Source: Edaphobacter sp. | GTDB lineage: Bacteria; Acidobacteriota; Terriglobia; Terriglobales; Acidobacteriaceae | Direction of reading: 5' to 3' | DNA: 64,000 nucleotides | Assembly: GCF_028283685.1 (NCBI RefSeq) | Contig: NZ_JAPWKF010000001.1 | Span: forward strand, 620,001 to 684,000 | In this document: positions 9,002 to 17,703 of the stretch, piece after piece | Numbering within the stretch: the stretch's first letter is position 1 | Layout: each line of letters opens with the position of its first letter | Made by a program: the position numbers and the translations under genes | Notes under the pieces: model-generated | What the model was told of the DNA's origin: nothing | Databases searched by the model: none | What the model saw: the letters and a program-made list of their open reading frames with translations, nothing else

Positions 9002-11458
9002 TTAATTCCCTCCGAGACGAACCTTCAGTCCGGCACGGAAAGTGAATGGAAGTCCGGGATAGCCGATCGGCCCAATATGCTGCTGGCTAAGCAGATTGGA
9101 CAGCTCCACAAAGACGTTTACACGACGCGTCGCCGCGTACGTGCCGTAGGCATCAAGCTTCGCGTATCCGAAAGCAAGATTCCGGTTCGGCAGCAGCAGC
9201 GTGTTGCCGCCAGTCAGGTCCGAATACGAAAGGAAGGTGGAATCGTCCGAGCGGCTGGAGAAGGCACCCTTCAACGCTGCGGTCCACTTCGCCGCCTCAT
9301 ACTGTGCAGCGAAGAAGCCTGTCTGCGGCGGACGGCGGAAGGCGCGCTGTCCAACCAGAGGGTAGCTTGATCCGATCGGCACGCCCGGCAGGTTTGGATT
9401 CTCGGCTGCGCTGCCGTTGTACGCTGCATCGGTCGAGAACGACTGCTCCACCACCGTCGCCAGGTAGGTGTAGCCGCCACGCACCAGGATGTGATTCGTG
9501 GGAGCGTATTGCGCCTCTGCTTCGAAGCCCTGAGCACGGAAGGCCAGCGTGTTGAGGAGCGCACCGTACAGATAGGCTGTGCTGGTATCGATGCCGAAGA
9601 CACGCAGCAGTGTGCCGGAGTCGACGTAGTCCATCTGGTGGCTGAACTGGTTGTGGAAGTAGCCAGCCTTCAACACCAGCTTCTGCCCGATGATGTTCTG
9701 ATCGATACCTACATCGAAGGTGCGCGAACGCAGTGCCTGCAGCGGACGCACGTTATACGCAGAGATCAGATCCGTTGCGCCAGCCTGTTGCAGCTGCTTA
9801 TAGAGCGAAGTGAACTCCGAGGAGAGCGATGGCTCCTGAACGCCGGTCGCAGCGTTGGCGCGGAGCTTGGTGCCACGGAGAAATCCGTTGCCTGGACGCA
9901 CCGGAACCCAGGCCAGACCGAAGCGCGGCGTACCCGCCGTCCCGTAGAGGTTGTTGCGCTGGATCGCTCCACCCATCGAGTAAAACAGGCGATTCTTGAT
10001 GTCTCCCTGGAACTGCAGCGTGTACTGGTAGTTTGTGCGCTTGACGATCTCGTTCTCGAAGTAGGACGGATTGTTGTACGAACCGCGCTCGTCCTCGTAA
10101 CGGAAACCGAACAGAGCGATCATGTGCGGATTGAAGGTGTAGTCGGACTGGAAGTACAGCTCGTCGCGCAGCGACGACTGATCGTTCGCCGCGGGATAGA
10201 CGCCTGCGTAGTTGATGGCAGCGCGTCCCGTCGCGCTGTAGCCATTGGCTCCGCGAATGTTAACGGTGTTGCCGAAGTACGTTCCGAATCCGAAGACGTC
10301 GATCAGTTCGCCGACCGGGTAGAACTGAACCGCCTGTTCCCGCTTGCGGGCGATGCCGTAACGCACCAGGTTGTGCCAGTTGTTGTGACGGTTCTCAAGC
10401 GTCGCTCCCGAATACAGGTTCTGATCGGCCTGCTTACCGGCAGCGGAGATGCCAAAGAAGTCGTGCGCGTTGGGTACACCCGTCGCCGAGACGCCGTCGC
10501 GGATGGTAAAGCGCAGCTGCGTATTTGCGGTGAAGTTATAGCCCAGGTTCGCCGCGCTGGTTGCGATGTGATAACGGTCCAGCGGCAGAGCATTCGACGA
10601 ATCGAAGCGCGAGAAAGCACCGTAATAGTCCAGGCGGTTGTACGTTCCGCCACCGGTGACCTCATTGCGCCAGGTGTGAAAGTTTCCAGCGTCGCCGGTG
10701 TAGTTCAGTACAGGCTTGGAGGTTGCGCCACGCGGCGTGCGGAAGTTCACGACACCGGCGGCTGCGTCCGATCCATAAAGAACGCTGTTCGGTCCGCGAT
10801 ACATCTCAAAGCCATCAAGAGCCGTTGAGGTGACCGTGTTGTAGTCAAAGCGTCCTCCGATGTCCTCGGATGTGATGCCGTCGATCAGTACCTTGTTCGC
10901 GTCGGAGTTGCCGCCGCGGATAAACAGCGACGTCACGCCGCCGTACTGTCCGGACTGTACGGCTGCAACACCAGGCGACTGGCGCAGATCATCTGTGACG
11001 TTGACCCGCTCCTGCAGCGCGCTGAACGGAATCAGGTTGATCGCAGAGCTCGTCTGTTCGAGCGGCGTCGCGATGCCTGTTGCCGTCACGGTCATGTCCG
11101 TGGTCACGGTATTGGCTTTGAGAACGACGTCGCGGGTGACGACATCCGTGCGTCCGCCGTAGAAATCCTGTCCGATGCCCAGCGAGAAGGTCGCCGCCGA
11201 GGTCATGAGGCGAAAGCGGCCGGAGCCAGCGCTGCGAATCTCAAAGGAGCCATCGGTGCCTGCCGTGGCGGTTCCAGCGACAGATTTGTCCTGCATCAGC
11301 TGAACGTGAGCACCGGGAACGGCCGCGCCAAGCGGGTCGGTGACCGTGCCGCGAACGATCACGGCATGAGCGGAGGGTACAGCGAGTGAGAGCAGCACCA
11401 GGGCAACCGGCGTGCGCAGAAAAACCTTAGCCGCAGTACGGCCAGAACGTGCTTGCAT
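9002..11458 (-). CDS. btuB: TonB-dependent outer-membrane receptor, probable cobalamin (BtuB-type) transporter
   Basis: An 818-residue outer-membrane receptor. After a signal peptide (about 1-32, ending AHA) there is a carboxypeptidase-regulatory-like domain (about 33-110: RGTVTDPLGAAVPGAHVQLM). A plug domain follows (about 130-245: VTDDLRQSPGVAAVQSGQYGG, SLFIRGGNSDANKVLIDGI, YRGPNSVLYGSDAAAGVVN), then a beta-barrel of about 550 residues ending in FTFRAGLKVRLGGN. ATG11458 is preferred because GGAGGAG precedes it by 9 bases; the frame continues upstream into the riboswitch. The cobalamin riboswitch in the leader strongly suggests that vitamin B12 or another corrinoid is the cargo. Cargo identity is inferred from regulation. 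Confidence 0.85.
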   Translation of the reverse strand: MQARSGRTAAKVFLRTPVALVLLSLAVPSAHAVIVRGTVTDPLGAAVPGAHVQLMQDKSVAGTATAGTDGSFEIRSAGSGRFRLMTSAATFSLGIGQDFYGGRTDVVTRDVVLKANTVTTDMTVTATGIATPLEQTSSAINLIPFSALQERVNVTDDLRQSPGVAAVQSGQYGGVTSLFIRGGNSDANKVLIDGITSEDIGGRFDYNTVTSTALDGFEMYRGPNSVLYGSDAAAGVVNFRTPRGATSKPVLNYTGDAGNFHTWRNEVTGGGTYNRLDYYGAFSRFDSSNALPLDRYHIATSAANLGYNFTANTQLRFTIRDGVSATGVPNAHDFFGISAAGKQADQNLYSGATLENRHNNWHNLVRYGIARKREQAVQFYPVGELIDVFGFGTYFGNTVNIRGANGYSATGRAAINYAGVYPAANDQSSLRDELYFQSDYTFNPHMIALFGFRYEDERGSYNNPSYFENEIVKRTNYQYTLQFQGDIKNRLFYSMGGAIQRNNLYGTAGTPRFGLAWVPVRPGNGFLRGTKLRANAATGVQEPSLSSEFTSLYKQLQQAGATDLISAYNVRPLQALRSRTFDVGIDQNIIGQKLVLKAGYFHNQFSHQMDYVDSGTLLRVFGIDTSTAYLYGALLNTLAFRAQGFEAEAQYAPTNHILVRGGYTYLATVVEQSFSTDAAYNGSAAENPNLPGVPIGSSYPLVGQRAFRRPPQTGFFAAQYEAAKWTAALKGAFSSRSDDSTFLSYSDLTGGNTLLLPNRNLAFGYAKLDAYGTYAATRRVNVFVELSNLLSQQHIGPIGYPGLPFTFRAGLKVRLGGN

Positions 11459-11494
11459 GAACGACAACTCCTCCATTCCCCCTCGGGAATGTGG

Positions 11495-11715
11495 CTGATG
11501 TGCGCGTAACGGAACCGGTCTCCTGACTCTCGCGATCCACGCCATCCAGCGCCGTCTTCCGGCCGGCCAGTCGCCTTCCCAACGTATCCGTCAGTGGCAA
11601 AACTCGCCTGGTGGCGTTCATATTGCACTCTCGAATGAATGAATATGCGCGAATTACAGTTGCGGGGCAGTGGCGGAATTTCACCGCGCTTCCCGAACAC
11701 TCCGTATCGGAACAG
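11495..11715 (-). promoter_or_regulatory. Cobalamin (AdoCbl-type) riboswitch
   Basis: Read on the minus strand, the leader contains the conserved core: GGGAAGCGCGGTGAAATTCC, then GCCACTGCCCCGCAACTGTA (about 11654-11698). A variable arm with CGGATACGTTGGGAAGGCG follows, and then the B12 box GAGTCAGGAGACCGG (about 11515-11530). Between the box and the start codon lies a CATTCCC/GGGAATG hairpin directly beside the GGAGGAG ribosome binding site, a plausible expression platform controlling translation. High B12 should switch off the TonB receptor. Outer boundaries are approximate. Confidence 0.93.
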
Positions 11716-11838
11716 ACTTAAATGTGGCGCAACCGGCGCAGGGGCACAATCGCAGGACTGGGTGAACCTTAAGTGTGCGGCATCGCCGCAACGGAAGTCA
11801 AAGAAAGACTTCTTCGCGCACGGGATACTGCCAAACAC

Positions 11839-12196
11839 CTAGCGCAGGGTGGAGTCAGGAACGTATCGCTTGGTGTCCTCGAGCGCAAACCGGCCAACCA
11901 GAAACGGGTGCGAGACCTGCGGGCGGCTGTTGATCGGGTCAGTCGGATAAGGCAAAACCGTCGAAGTGGGAAACGCCCAGACGCGGCCGTTGCGTAGATC
12001 GACGACCACCTTTGAATAGACCTGCTGGCTGTTATCCGGGAGCGCGCACCATGTAGGTTCCCGGCTCGAAGAAATAATCCACATCCGGCGTCTGCGCCAT
12101 CACCGGCACGGGCGCGCGTAACGTCCCCACGGCAATCACGGCCAGTAAGACAGCGATCACGGCAAGCAGCAGATTGGTTACGGAGTTCGACTTCAT
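11839..12196 (-). pseudogene. Small exported/membrane-anchored protein, interrupted by a one-base frameshift
   Basis: ATG12196, behind AAGGAGCGGTG, opens a frame with a membrane segment or signal (LLLAVIAVLLAVIAVGTL) and DVDYFFEPGTYMVRAP. It then meets a TAA at 12032-12034. Skipping one G near 12037 in the run CCCGG restores RAPDNSQQVYSKVVVDLRNGRVW and a frame that continues to 11839. The repaired protein would be 118 residues: an N-terminal membrane segment and a periplasmic domain (VVVDLRNGRVWAFPT ... SHPFLVGRFALEDTKRY). Both halves look like coding sequence, so either the gene is recently broken or the sequence has an extra base. The function is not recognised. Confidence 0.7.
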
Positions 12197-12246
12197 CACC
12201 GCTCCTTGAGACAGCAGACACCTGCACATCCGACACGATGCCCCGC

Positions 12247-13221
12247 TCAGGGTATCAGCAACAGCTTGCCGGTCGTCCGACGCCCTTCCAGGTCGCGATG
12301 CGCCTCTGCGGCGTCAGCCAGTTGATAGACGTGCTCGATCCGCAGCTTCAGTGCACCGCTGGCGACAGCGCCAAGCACGGCTGCCGCCCTGTCTTCTAGC
12401 TCCTGACGAGTCGTGGTGTAGTCCTTCAGCGTGGGCCGCGTAACGTAGAGCGATCCCATCGTCGACAGGCGGATCAGGTCGAAAGGGGGCACGGCTCCGC
12501 TCGAACCGCCAAACAGCACGGCAATGCCTCGCGGGCGCAGGACCGACAGCGACTTCTCAAACGTTGTCTTTCCCACCGAATCGTAGACGACTGCCAGACC
12601 CGGGCCAGAGATGCGCTTCTTGACCACGTCGACGAAGTCTTCACGGGTATAGAGGATGATCTCGTCCGCTCCTGCTTCGCGGGCCAACTCAGCCTTCTCC
12701 TCGTTCGATACCGTTGTAAAGACGCGGGCACCGAGCGATTTTGCCATCTGGATCAGAAGCAATCCGACGCCGCCGGCACCTGCATGAATCAAAACATCAT
12801 CTCCTGGCTGGATCGCGTACGTCGCATGCGACAGATAGTGAGCTGTCATGCCCTGCAGCATGGCAGCAGCGGCCTGCTGCGAGGTCACGCCGTCCGGAAT
12901 CCGAACCAGACGACCCACTGGAGCAACCGCCATCTGCGCGTAGGTGCCGGGCACGCTGCACCACACAACGCGATCGCCGACGCTGAACCCGCTGGCTTCG
13001 GTCTGCTCGCCCAGAGCAACGATAGTTCCTGCAGCCTCCTGGCCCAGGACAAATGGCAACGCTGCCGGGTAGCGTCCTTCACGGAAGTAGACGTCAATAA
13101 AATTGACGCCCGAAGCCTCCAGGCGCACCAGGGCCTCGCCAGCGGCTGGGGATGGTGTGGGGATCTCGCGCAGCACCATCACCTCGGGGCCGCCATTCTG
13201 TTGAATCTGAATCGCCTGCAT
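12247..13221 (-). CDS. qor: NADPH:quinone oxidoreductase (zeta-crystallin/QOR-type)
   Basis: A 324-residue zinc-free medium-chain dehydrogenase/reductase that reduces quinones with NADPH in the cytoplasm. The N-terminal GroES-like domain has EALVRLEASGVNFIDVYFREGRY and the family-specific LPFVLGQEAAGTI. The Rossmann domain has VLIHAGAGGVGLLLIQMAK (the AGAGGVG nucleotide loop). The catalytic-zinc cysteines of alcohol dehydrogenases are absent, as expected for QOR. C-terminal GRRTTGKLLLIP is typical. Length and motifs fit the family throughout. The neighbours do not suggest a specific pathway. Confidence 0.93.
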   Translation of the reverse strand: MQAIQIQQNGGPEVMVLREIPTPSPAAGEALVRLEASGVNFIDVYFREGRYPAALPFVLGQEAAGTIVALGEQTEASGFSVGDRVVWCSVPGTYAQMAVAPVGRLVRIPDGVTSQQAAAAMLQGMTAHYLSHATYAIQPGDDVLIHAGAGGVGLLLIQMAKSLGARVFTTVSNEEKAELAREAGADEIILYTREDFVDVVKKRISGPGLAVVYDSVGKTTFEKSLSVLRPRGIAVLFGGSSGAVPPFDLIRLSTMGSLYVTRPTLKDYTTTRQELEDRAAAVLGAVASGALKLRIEHVYQLADAAEAHRDLEGRRTTGKLLLIP

Positions 13222-13253
13222 GCAGTCTTGGATGCGCTTCGAATCAGTTGGGA

Positions 13254-13586
13254 TCAGCTTATATCGTTGATCGTGGCAATGGGACCATTGTGCTTGACCG
13301 AGTCAATCCCCTTCTCCCGCGCTCCCTCGGAAGAGTAGGTTTCACTTCGGCCGATGACCTCGTGGTTCTTCGCCTTCAGCAGGAAGTAGGGCTGCGACGA
13401 AGACGCGACCTTACGCTCATACTGAGCATCCTCAGGGGAGTTCGTCTTCACGGATTCGATCCCCTTCAAGGCCGATTCCTTGGCGCCATAGGTCTCGCTG
13501 GTCAGAATAATCTCACCATTGGCTGCCTTCAGGTTGAAGAGAAATTGATTATTCGCTGTGCGTTTTAGCTCGTAGTGTGCTGCCAT
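13254..13586 (-). CDS. yegP: YegP-family protein with two DUF1508 repeats
   Basis: A 110-residue cytoplasmic protein made of two tandem DUF1508 units: residues about 4-50 (ELKRTANNQFLFNLKAANGE, ILTSETYGAKESALKGIESVK) and about 56-105 (ERKVASSSQPYFLLKAKNHE, VIGRSETYSSEGAREKGIDSVK). The repeat pattern, including the conserved SETY and KGI-SV, is clear. ATG13586 is preferred over the in-frame upstream codon at 13607 since AAAGGCGG precedes it and homologues begin with this short N-terminus. The molecular function of the family is not known. Confidence 0.9.
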   Translation of the reverse strand: MAAHYELKRTANNQFLFNLKAANGEIILTSETYGAKESALKGIESVKTNSPEDAQYERKVASSSQPYFLLKAKNHEVIGRSETYSSEGAREKGIDSVKHNGPIATINDIS

Positions 13587-13704
13587 CGTTCGTTCCGCCT
13601 TTCGCAAATAGTGGCGACGCAGATGCGCTCCTCCACTTCGCTGAAAACGATACAGCAGAACCTGAGTGTTGCTGAAATTTATAAGATGGCGGGAGCCAAA
13701 AGTC

Positions 13705-14676
13705 CTACTGCAGAAGGCTCTCTTCGGAGCGTAGGCGCAGAATACGATCGACCGCGTAAGGAGCCCGATGCGACGCAGTATGGAAGTGTCGCACCTGCAA
13801 CTCTCCCAGAAGACCGATGCCCATCATCTGCACGCCAGCAAGAATCAGGACACCGGCAACGACAAACATCGGCCCATGATTGTCCATGACATGCTGTCCA
13901 GTCAGAATCTTCAGCGCCAGAAGCCATGCCGACATGCCCAGGCCAGTAAAGACGCCCAGCGCGCCGATGGTGCCGAAGAAGTGCAGTGGCCGCGTCATAT
14001 ATTTCAGCAGGAAGCGGATCGTCAGCAGATCGAAGAAGACCCGAAAGGTTCGCGAGATGCCGTAGTGGCTTTTGCCGAACTCACGCTTCGGATTCGAGAT
14101 GGGAATCTCGCAGATGCTCGCGCCATACCAGGATGCCAGCGCCGGGATGAACCGGTGCATCTCGCCGTACAGTGGAATATTGTGAATCACTTCGCGGCGA
14201 TAGGCCTTGAAGGTGGTGCCGAAGTCGTGGATGTTGACTCCGCTCAATGTCGCCATCAACCAGTTGGCTGCGCGTGAGGGGATGCGGCGCATGATGAAAT
14301 TGTCGCCACGCTGCGAACGCCAGCCGCTGACTACGTCGTAGCCCTCTTCCAGCTTCGCCAGGAAGTTCGGGATCTCGTCGGGCGAGTGCTGCAGGTCGCC
14401 ATCCATCGCCAGGATGAACTCTCCCTGTGCATGATCGAAGCCGGCCGCCAGCGCCGAGGTCTGGCCGAAGTTACGGCGCAGCTTGACCACCAGTACACGC
14501 GAGTCGACGGCGGCGATCTCTTCCAGCAGACGATAGGTACGGTCACGCGATCCGTCATCCACGAAGACGAGCTCAAAGCTCTCCCCAACCTGCTCCATGA
14601 CGGCCTTCAGGCGGTCGTAAAGAGTGGTTACGTTATCTTCTTCATTGTGAAACGGGACGACGATCGAGTATTTTGG
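13705..14676 (-). CDS. Family 2 glycosyltransferase with membrane anchor (polyprenyl-phosphate glycosyltransferase type)
   Basis: A 323-residue enzyme that transfers a sugar from a nucleotide donor, probably to a lipid-phosphate carrier at the inner membrane. The GT-A fold is clear: YSIVVPFHNEEDNV, FVDDGSRDRT, the DxD motif in AMDGDLQHSPDEI, and the acceptor-side DFGTTFKAYRREV. Two membrane helices follow the catalytic domain (about 230-255 and 265-290), as in GtrB/DPM1-like enzymes. The start is uncertain: GTG14676 gives VPKYSIVVPF, matching the usual short N-terminus, while an in-frame GTG at 14745 would add 23 residues. Neither has a well-placed Shine-Dalgarno. The donor sugar is unknown. 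Confidence 0.88.
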   Translation of the reverse strand, partial: PKYSIVVPFHNEEDNVTTLYDRLKAVMEQVGESFELVFVDDGSRDRTYRLLEEIAAVDSRVLVVKLRRNFGQTSALAAGFDHAQGEFILAMDGDLQHSPDEIPNFLAKLEEGYDVVSGWRSQRGDNFIMRRIPSRAANWLMATLSGVNIHDFGTTFKAYRREVIHNIPLYGEMHRFIPALASWYGASICEIPISNPKREFGKSHYGISRTFRVFFDLLTIRFLLKYMTRPLHFFGTIGALGVFTGLGMSAWLLALKILTGQHVMDNHGPMFVVAGVLILAGVQMMGIGLLGELQVRHFHTASHRAPYAVDRILRLRSEESLLQ

Positions 14677-14893
14677 CACGTCTATGATGATACTCCTGTT
14701 AGGGCCACCGTAGTGACCAGATGGTAACGCCGAAGTGACGGCCACGCCTTCCTGTCAGCCAAAGGTGAAGAGCAAGGCATGGAACCCCGCAGCCGGCTTT
14801 CGACCTCCATCTGCTGGTATCACATTGCCCCAGCTGGGTTTATGATGGGATCGAAGCGTTCGGGCATCTTCGTAGCCGGCGAAGAAAGGGACC

Positions 14894-15403
14894 ATGGCAA
14901 AACGCATTCTTCCGATTGCGCTGGTAGTCTTCGTGGCCATCTTCGCCTATGTGGGATACCACTCCTACGACACCAAGCGAAGTGCGGCCAACGGCTCTGC
15001 CGCAAAGATCGAATCGACACAGCATGGCGACGAGGACGACTCCGAGCCCATCGTCTACCCCCATCCCGCCGGCGCCTCGGCAGCTGCTTCTGCCCTTCAG
15101 CCCTCAGCTACGGCAAGTGCGGCGGAGATGCCCGCAGGTCAGAGCGTGCAGCCGGAGCACGAGCAGCCCCAGGTGACGCAGAGCCAGCAACCCACGGCAG
15201 AAAATACCCCGGCAAACGACACCATCCGGCCCAATCCTCCGAACGGAATGACCTTTGCCGGCTCCGGGAGATACCAGCTGTACCGTCAGGGCAATCTCAC
15301 CTGGCGACTCGACACCGAAACCGGCCACACCTGCGTTCTCTTTGCCACCGATGGAGAGTGGCGCAAGGCGAAGGTGTATCGTGCCGGCTGCGGGAGAAAC
15401 TAA
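14894..15403 (+). CDS. Membrane-anchored periplasmic protein of unknown function
   Basis: A 169-residue protein with one N-terminal membrane helix (about 5-22: ILPIALVVFVAIFAYVGY). A long low-complexity stretch rich in Ala, Ser, Gln, Pro and Glu (about 30-120) follows, then a compact C-terminal module of about 45 residues (GRYQLYRQGNLTWRLDTETGH, CVLFATDGEWRKAKVYRAGC). The two cysteines could form a disulfide in the periplasm. A spacer carrying a small aromatic-rich module suggests display of the module away from the membrane. AGAAAGGG precedes the ATG. No family name or enzyme motif is recognised. Confidence 0.7.
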   Translation: MAKRILPIALVVFVAIFAYVGYHSYDTKRSAANGSAAKIESTQHGDEDDSEPIVYPHPAGASAAASALQPSATASAAEMPAGQSVQPEHEQPQVTQSQQPTAENTPANDTIRPNPPNGMTFAGSGRYQLYRQGNLTWRLDTETGHTCVLFATDGEWRKAKVYRAGCGRN

Positions 15404-15472
15404 CTCTTCGCAGAATCCTCCTGCTCCGCAAAGACTTTGCGCGATAATGGCGAAGGACATTTCACACTCACG

Positions 15473-16339
15473 ATGAACGATCTTTTCACGCAGGCACAGG
15501 CCGCGACGGATTTCATCCGCGCCCGCTTCCCTTCGACGCCAAAACTTGCCCTGATCCTCGGCTCCGGCCTTGGCGACTTCGCCTCTCAGGTCGCAGATGC
15601 CGTCACGATTCCCTACTCCGAGATTCCTCACTTCCCCCAGTCCACTGTCGCCGGACACTCCGGCAAGCTGGTACTCGGCACGATCGGCGGCATAACAGTC
15701 GCCGTCATGCAGGGTCGCGTCCACGCCTATGAGGGTTACACCATGGAGCAGGTGACCTTTCCTATGCGTGTCCTTGGCCTGCTTGGGGCTCAGCGGCTAA
15801 TCGTCACCAATGCCGCAGGTGGCATCAACACGCTCTACGGTCAGGGAGCCATCGTCGCTATCTCCGACCACATCAACCTCACGGGCAGCAACGCCGCTCT
15901 CGGCCCCAACGAGCCTCGCTTCGGCCTGCTTCCGGGCTCTGGCCAGCGATTCTTCGATATGACGACCGCCTACTCCCCTGCCCTGCGTCAACTCGCCGTA
16001 AGCGAAGCAGCGCAACAAGGCTGGGAGCTGAGCGAAGGAGTCTACATCGGCGTGCTCGGTCCGAGCTACGAGACCCCTGCCGAGATCCGCGCCTTCCGTA
16101 CACTTGGAGCCGACCTGGTCGGCATGTCGACGGTGCATGAAGTCATCGTCGCGCGGCACATGGGGATTGAGATCCTTGGCCTCTCCGTGGTCACCAACAT
16201 GGCCGCAGGCGTTCTCGATCAGCCCATCAATCACGAAGAGGTCATGGAGATCGGCCGCCGCATTGCGGGCCAGTTCACCAGCCTGCTCACGGCGATCATT
16301 CCAAAGTTTGGTGAGCCCGCGCAGATGGCGGCTCGATGA
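15473..16339 (+). CDS. punA: Purine nucleoside phosphorylase (trimeric, inosine/guanosine type)
   Basis: This enzyme splits purine nucleosides with phosphate to free base plus ribose 1-phosphate, for purine salvage. The 288-residue product shows the class-I PNP signature: LALILGSGLGDF (phosphate loop), HFPQSTVAGHSG, MQGRVHAYEGY, TNAAGGIN, and the base-binding GPSYETPAEIR with GADLVGMSTVHEVIVARH. ATG15473 is used because homologues begin near here, although only a distant AAGGA precedes it. It overlaps the next gene by 4 bp (ATGA), so PNP and uridine kinase form a nucleoside-salvage operon. Confidence 0.95.
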   Translation: MNDLFTQAQAATDFIRARFPSTPKLALILGSGLGDFASQVADAVTIPYSEIPHFPQSTVAGHSGKLVLGTIGGITVAVMQGRVHAYEGYTMEQVTFPMRVLGLLGAQRLIVTNAAGGINTLYGQGAIVAISDHINLTGSNAALGPNEPRFGLLPGSGQRFFDMTTAYSPALRQLAVSEAAQQGWELSEGVYIGVLGPSYETPAEIRAFRTLGADLVGMSTVHEVIVARHMGIEILGLSVVTNMAAGVLDQPINHEEVMEIGRRIAGQFTSLLTAIIPKFGEPAQMAAR

Positions 16340-16998
16340 CAGAGCGCAACGATGCGCTGCCGCAGCAGCTCTCTTTCCATCGTCGGCCGCTGATCATCGG
16401 CATCGCAGGTTGTTCCGGCTCCGGCAAAACGACGCTGGCGCGCGAGCTGACCAGTCAGCTTGCCGCTACGTTGCTGCCGCTCGACTTCTACTACATCTGT
16501 CTCGGCCATCTGCCACCGGACGAACGTGCGCTGCAGAACTTCGATCATCCGGACTCCCTCGAACACTCCCTGCTGGCTCGTCATATTGAAGATCTTGCCG
16601 CGGGCAACGCCATTGAACGCCCCATCTACGACTTCACCACGCATACGCGCGTCAGGGACCGCACCAGTACCATTGAATCTGCACGCGTCCTCATCGTCGA
16701 GGGCATCCTTGCCCTGCACTATGCCGAGTTGCGCACGCAGTACGACTTCAGCATCTATGTGAACGCGCCAAACGAGATCTGCCTCAATCGCCGCATCTAT
16801 CGCGACATGCGCGAGCGCGGCCGCACCGAGGAGAGTGTGCGAGCTCAGTTTGAAGCCACGGCAAAACCCATGGCCGACCTTTACGTCATCCCTTCAGCGC
16901 AACACGCATCCGTGACCGTCGAAGGTACCGACGCCCTCGACTGGTCGGTCGAGCAGGTGCTCAAGCGGATGCGCGAGCTCGGTATGCTGCGCGGATAA
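16336..16998 (+). CDS. udk: Uridine kinase
   Basis: Uridine kinase phosphorylates uridine and cytidine to UMP and CMP. The 220-residue product has the P-loop GIAGCSGSGKTT (about residues 22-33), LLPLDFYYICLGHL, NFDHPDSLEHSLL, YDFTTHTR and VLIVEGILALHY, all characteristic of the family. It is coupled to the upstream purine nucleoside phosphorylase through a 4-bp overlap. The last 105 bp overlap in antisense with the 3' end of the convergent acyltransferase gene at 16894. Confidence 0.93.
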   Translation: MTERNDALPQQLSFHRRPLIIGIAGCSGSGKTTLARELTSQLAATLLPLDFYYICLGHLPPDERALQNFDHPDSLEHSLLARHIEDLAAGNAIERPIYDFTTHTRVRDRTSTIESARVLIVEGILALHYAELRTQYDFSIYVNAPNEICLNRRIYRDMRERGRTEESVRAQFEATAKPMADLYVIPSAQHASVTVEGTDALDWSVEQVLKRMRELGMLRG

Positions 16999-17703
16999 TC
17001 CGCGATAAAGCGCTGCCACAGATTCGCGTGCACTCGCAGCAAGTTCAAAACGGTCTCTACGCTCGGCAGCAGCATCGCCAAAACGTATCTCCGCCCGCAA
17101 ATCGTTTCGTCCCGCCATCTGGATAAGGTGAGGCAGCAGCGTTGCATCGCCCCACCAGCATGCTCGCTCATCGGTGTAACGCAGTGCCGCGGTATACAGT
17201 GCCGCGTCTTCCCGCAGAACCGAGTGCATCAGGCCACGACGAAACGGCAGCACGCCAGCCCCGTCCGTCGTCGTGCCTTCGGGAAAGAACAGGACCGGAA
17301 GTCCGCTGCGAAATGCCTCTGCCATCGCGCGGTTCACCGCAGGATAAGTGGACGGGCCGCCGCCGCGCACAACATAGACCGTCCCCGCCTGCTTCGTCAG
17401 CCACCCGATCAGAGGCCACGTCGCGACCTCCGACTTCGCCACCATGACAAAGGGCCGCGCCGCAGAGAACAGCAGGATATCAAGGTAGCTCAGATGATTG
17501 GAGACGACGGCGCCCGACATCGGCATCTCCCCCGTCGTCGTCCAGCGAACGCCGAGCACGCGAACAATGCGTCGACAGCAACGATGCATGCGTGTCGCGC
17601 CATCCACGGTGTCTCGTGCCGGTCGCAGTCGAAGGTCCACCGCGAGCCAGGCCATCATCAGGAAGACGCAGACCAATCGCCAGATTGAACGCAGCAGACG
17701 CAC
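16894..17703 (-). CDS. 1-acyl-sn-glycerol-3-phosphate acyltransferase family protein (PlsC/OlsA-like)
   Basis: A 269-residue membrane-associated acyltransferase. After an N-terminal hydrophobic segment (about 8-25) it shows the catalytic NHLSYLD (the HX4D motif) and, further on, FFPEGTTTDG, the phosphate-acceptor motif. Its GTG start follows the TGA of the OlsB-like gene with no gap, so the two are coupled. OlsB plus an OlsA-type PlsC is the known pair for ornithine lipid synthesis. The C-terminal tail of about 33 residues (from LSAQHTELAHP) is encoded antisense to udk and is likely an extension beyond the normal family end. A second paralogue lies at 18607. Confidence 0.87.
   Translation of the reverse strand: MRLLRSIWRLVCVFLMMAWLAVDLRLRPARDTVDGATRMHRCCRRIVRVLGVRWTTTGEMPMSGAVVSNHLSYLDILLFSAARPFVMVAKSEVATWPLIGWLTKQAGTVYVVRGGGPSTYPAVNRAMAEAFRSGLPVLFFPEGTTTDGAGVLPFRRGLMHSVLREDAALYTAALRYTDERACWWGDATLLPHLIQMAGRNDLRAEIRFGDAAAERRDRFELAASARESVAALYRGLSAQHTELAHPLEHLLDRPVEGVGTFDGHGCVLR

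Noticed and set aside
9491..10828. 445-residue plus-strand frame inside the TonB receptor region
   Set aside because: Antisense to the receptor; composition and lack of motifs identify it as a shadow.
11427..11684. 85-residue minus-strand frame upstream of the TonB receptor
   Set aside because: It lies within the cobalamin riboswitch; structured RNA explains the sequence better.
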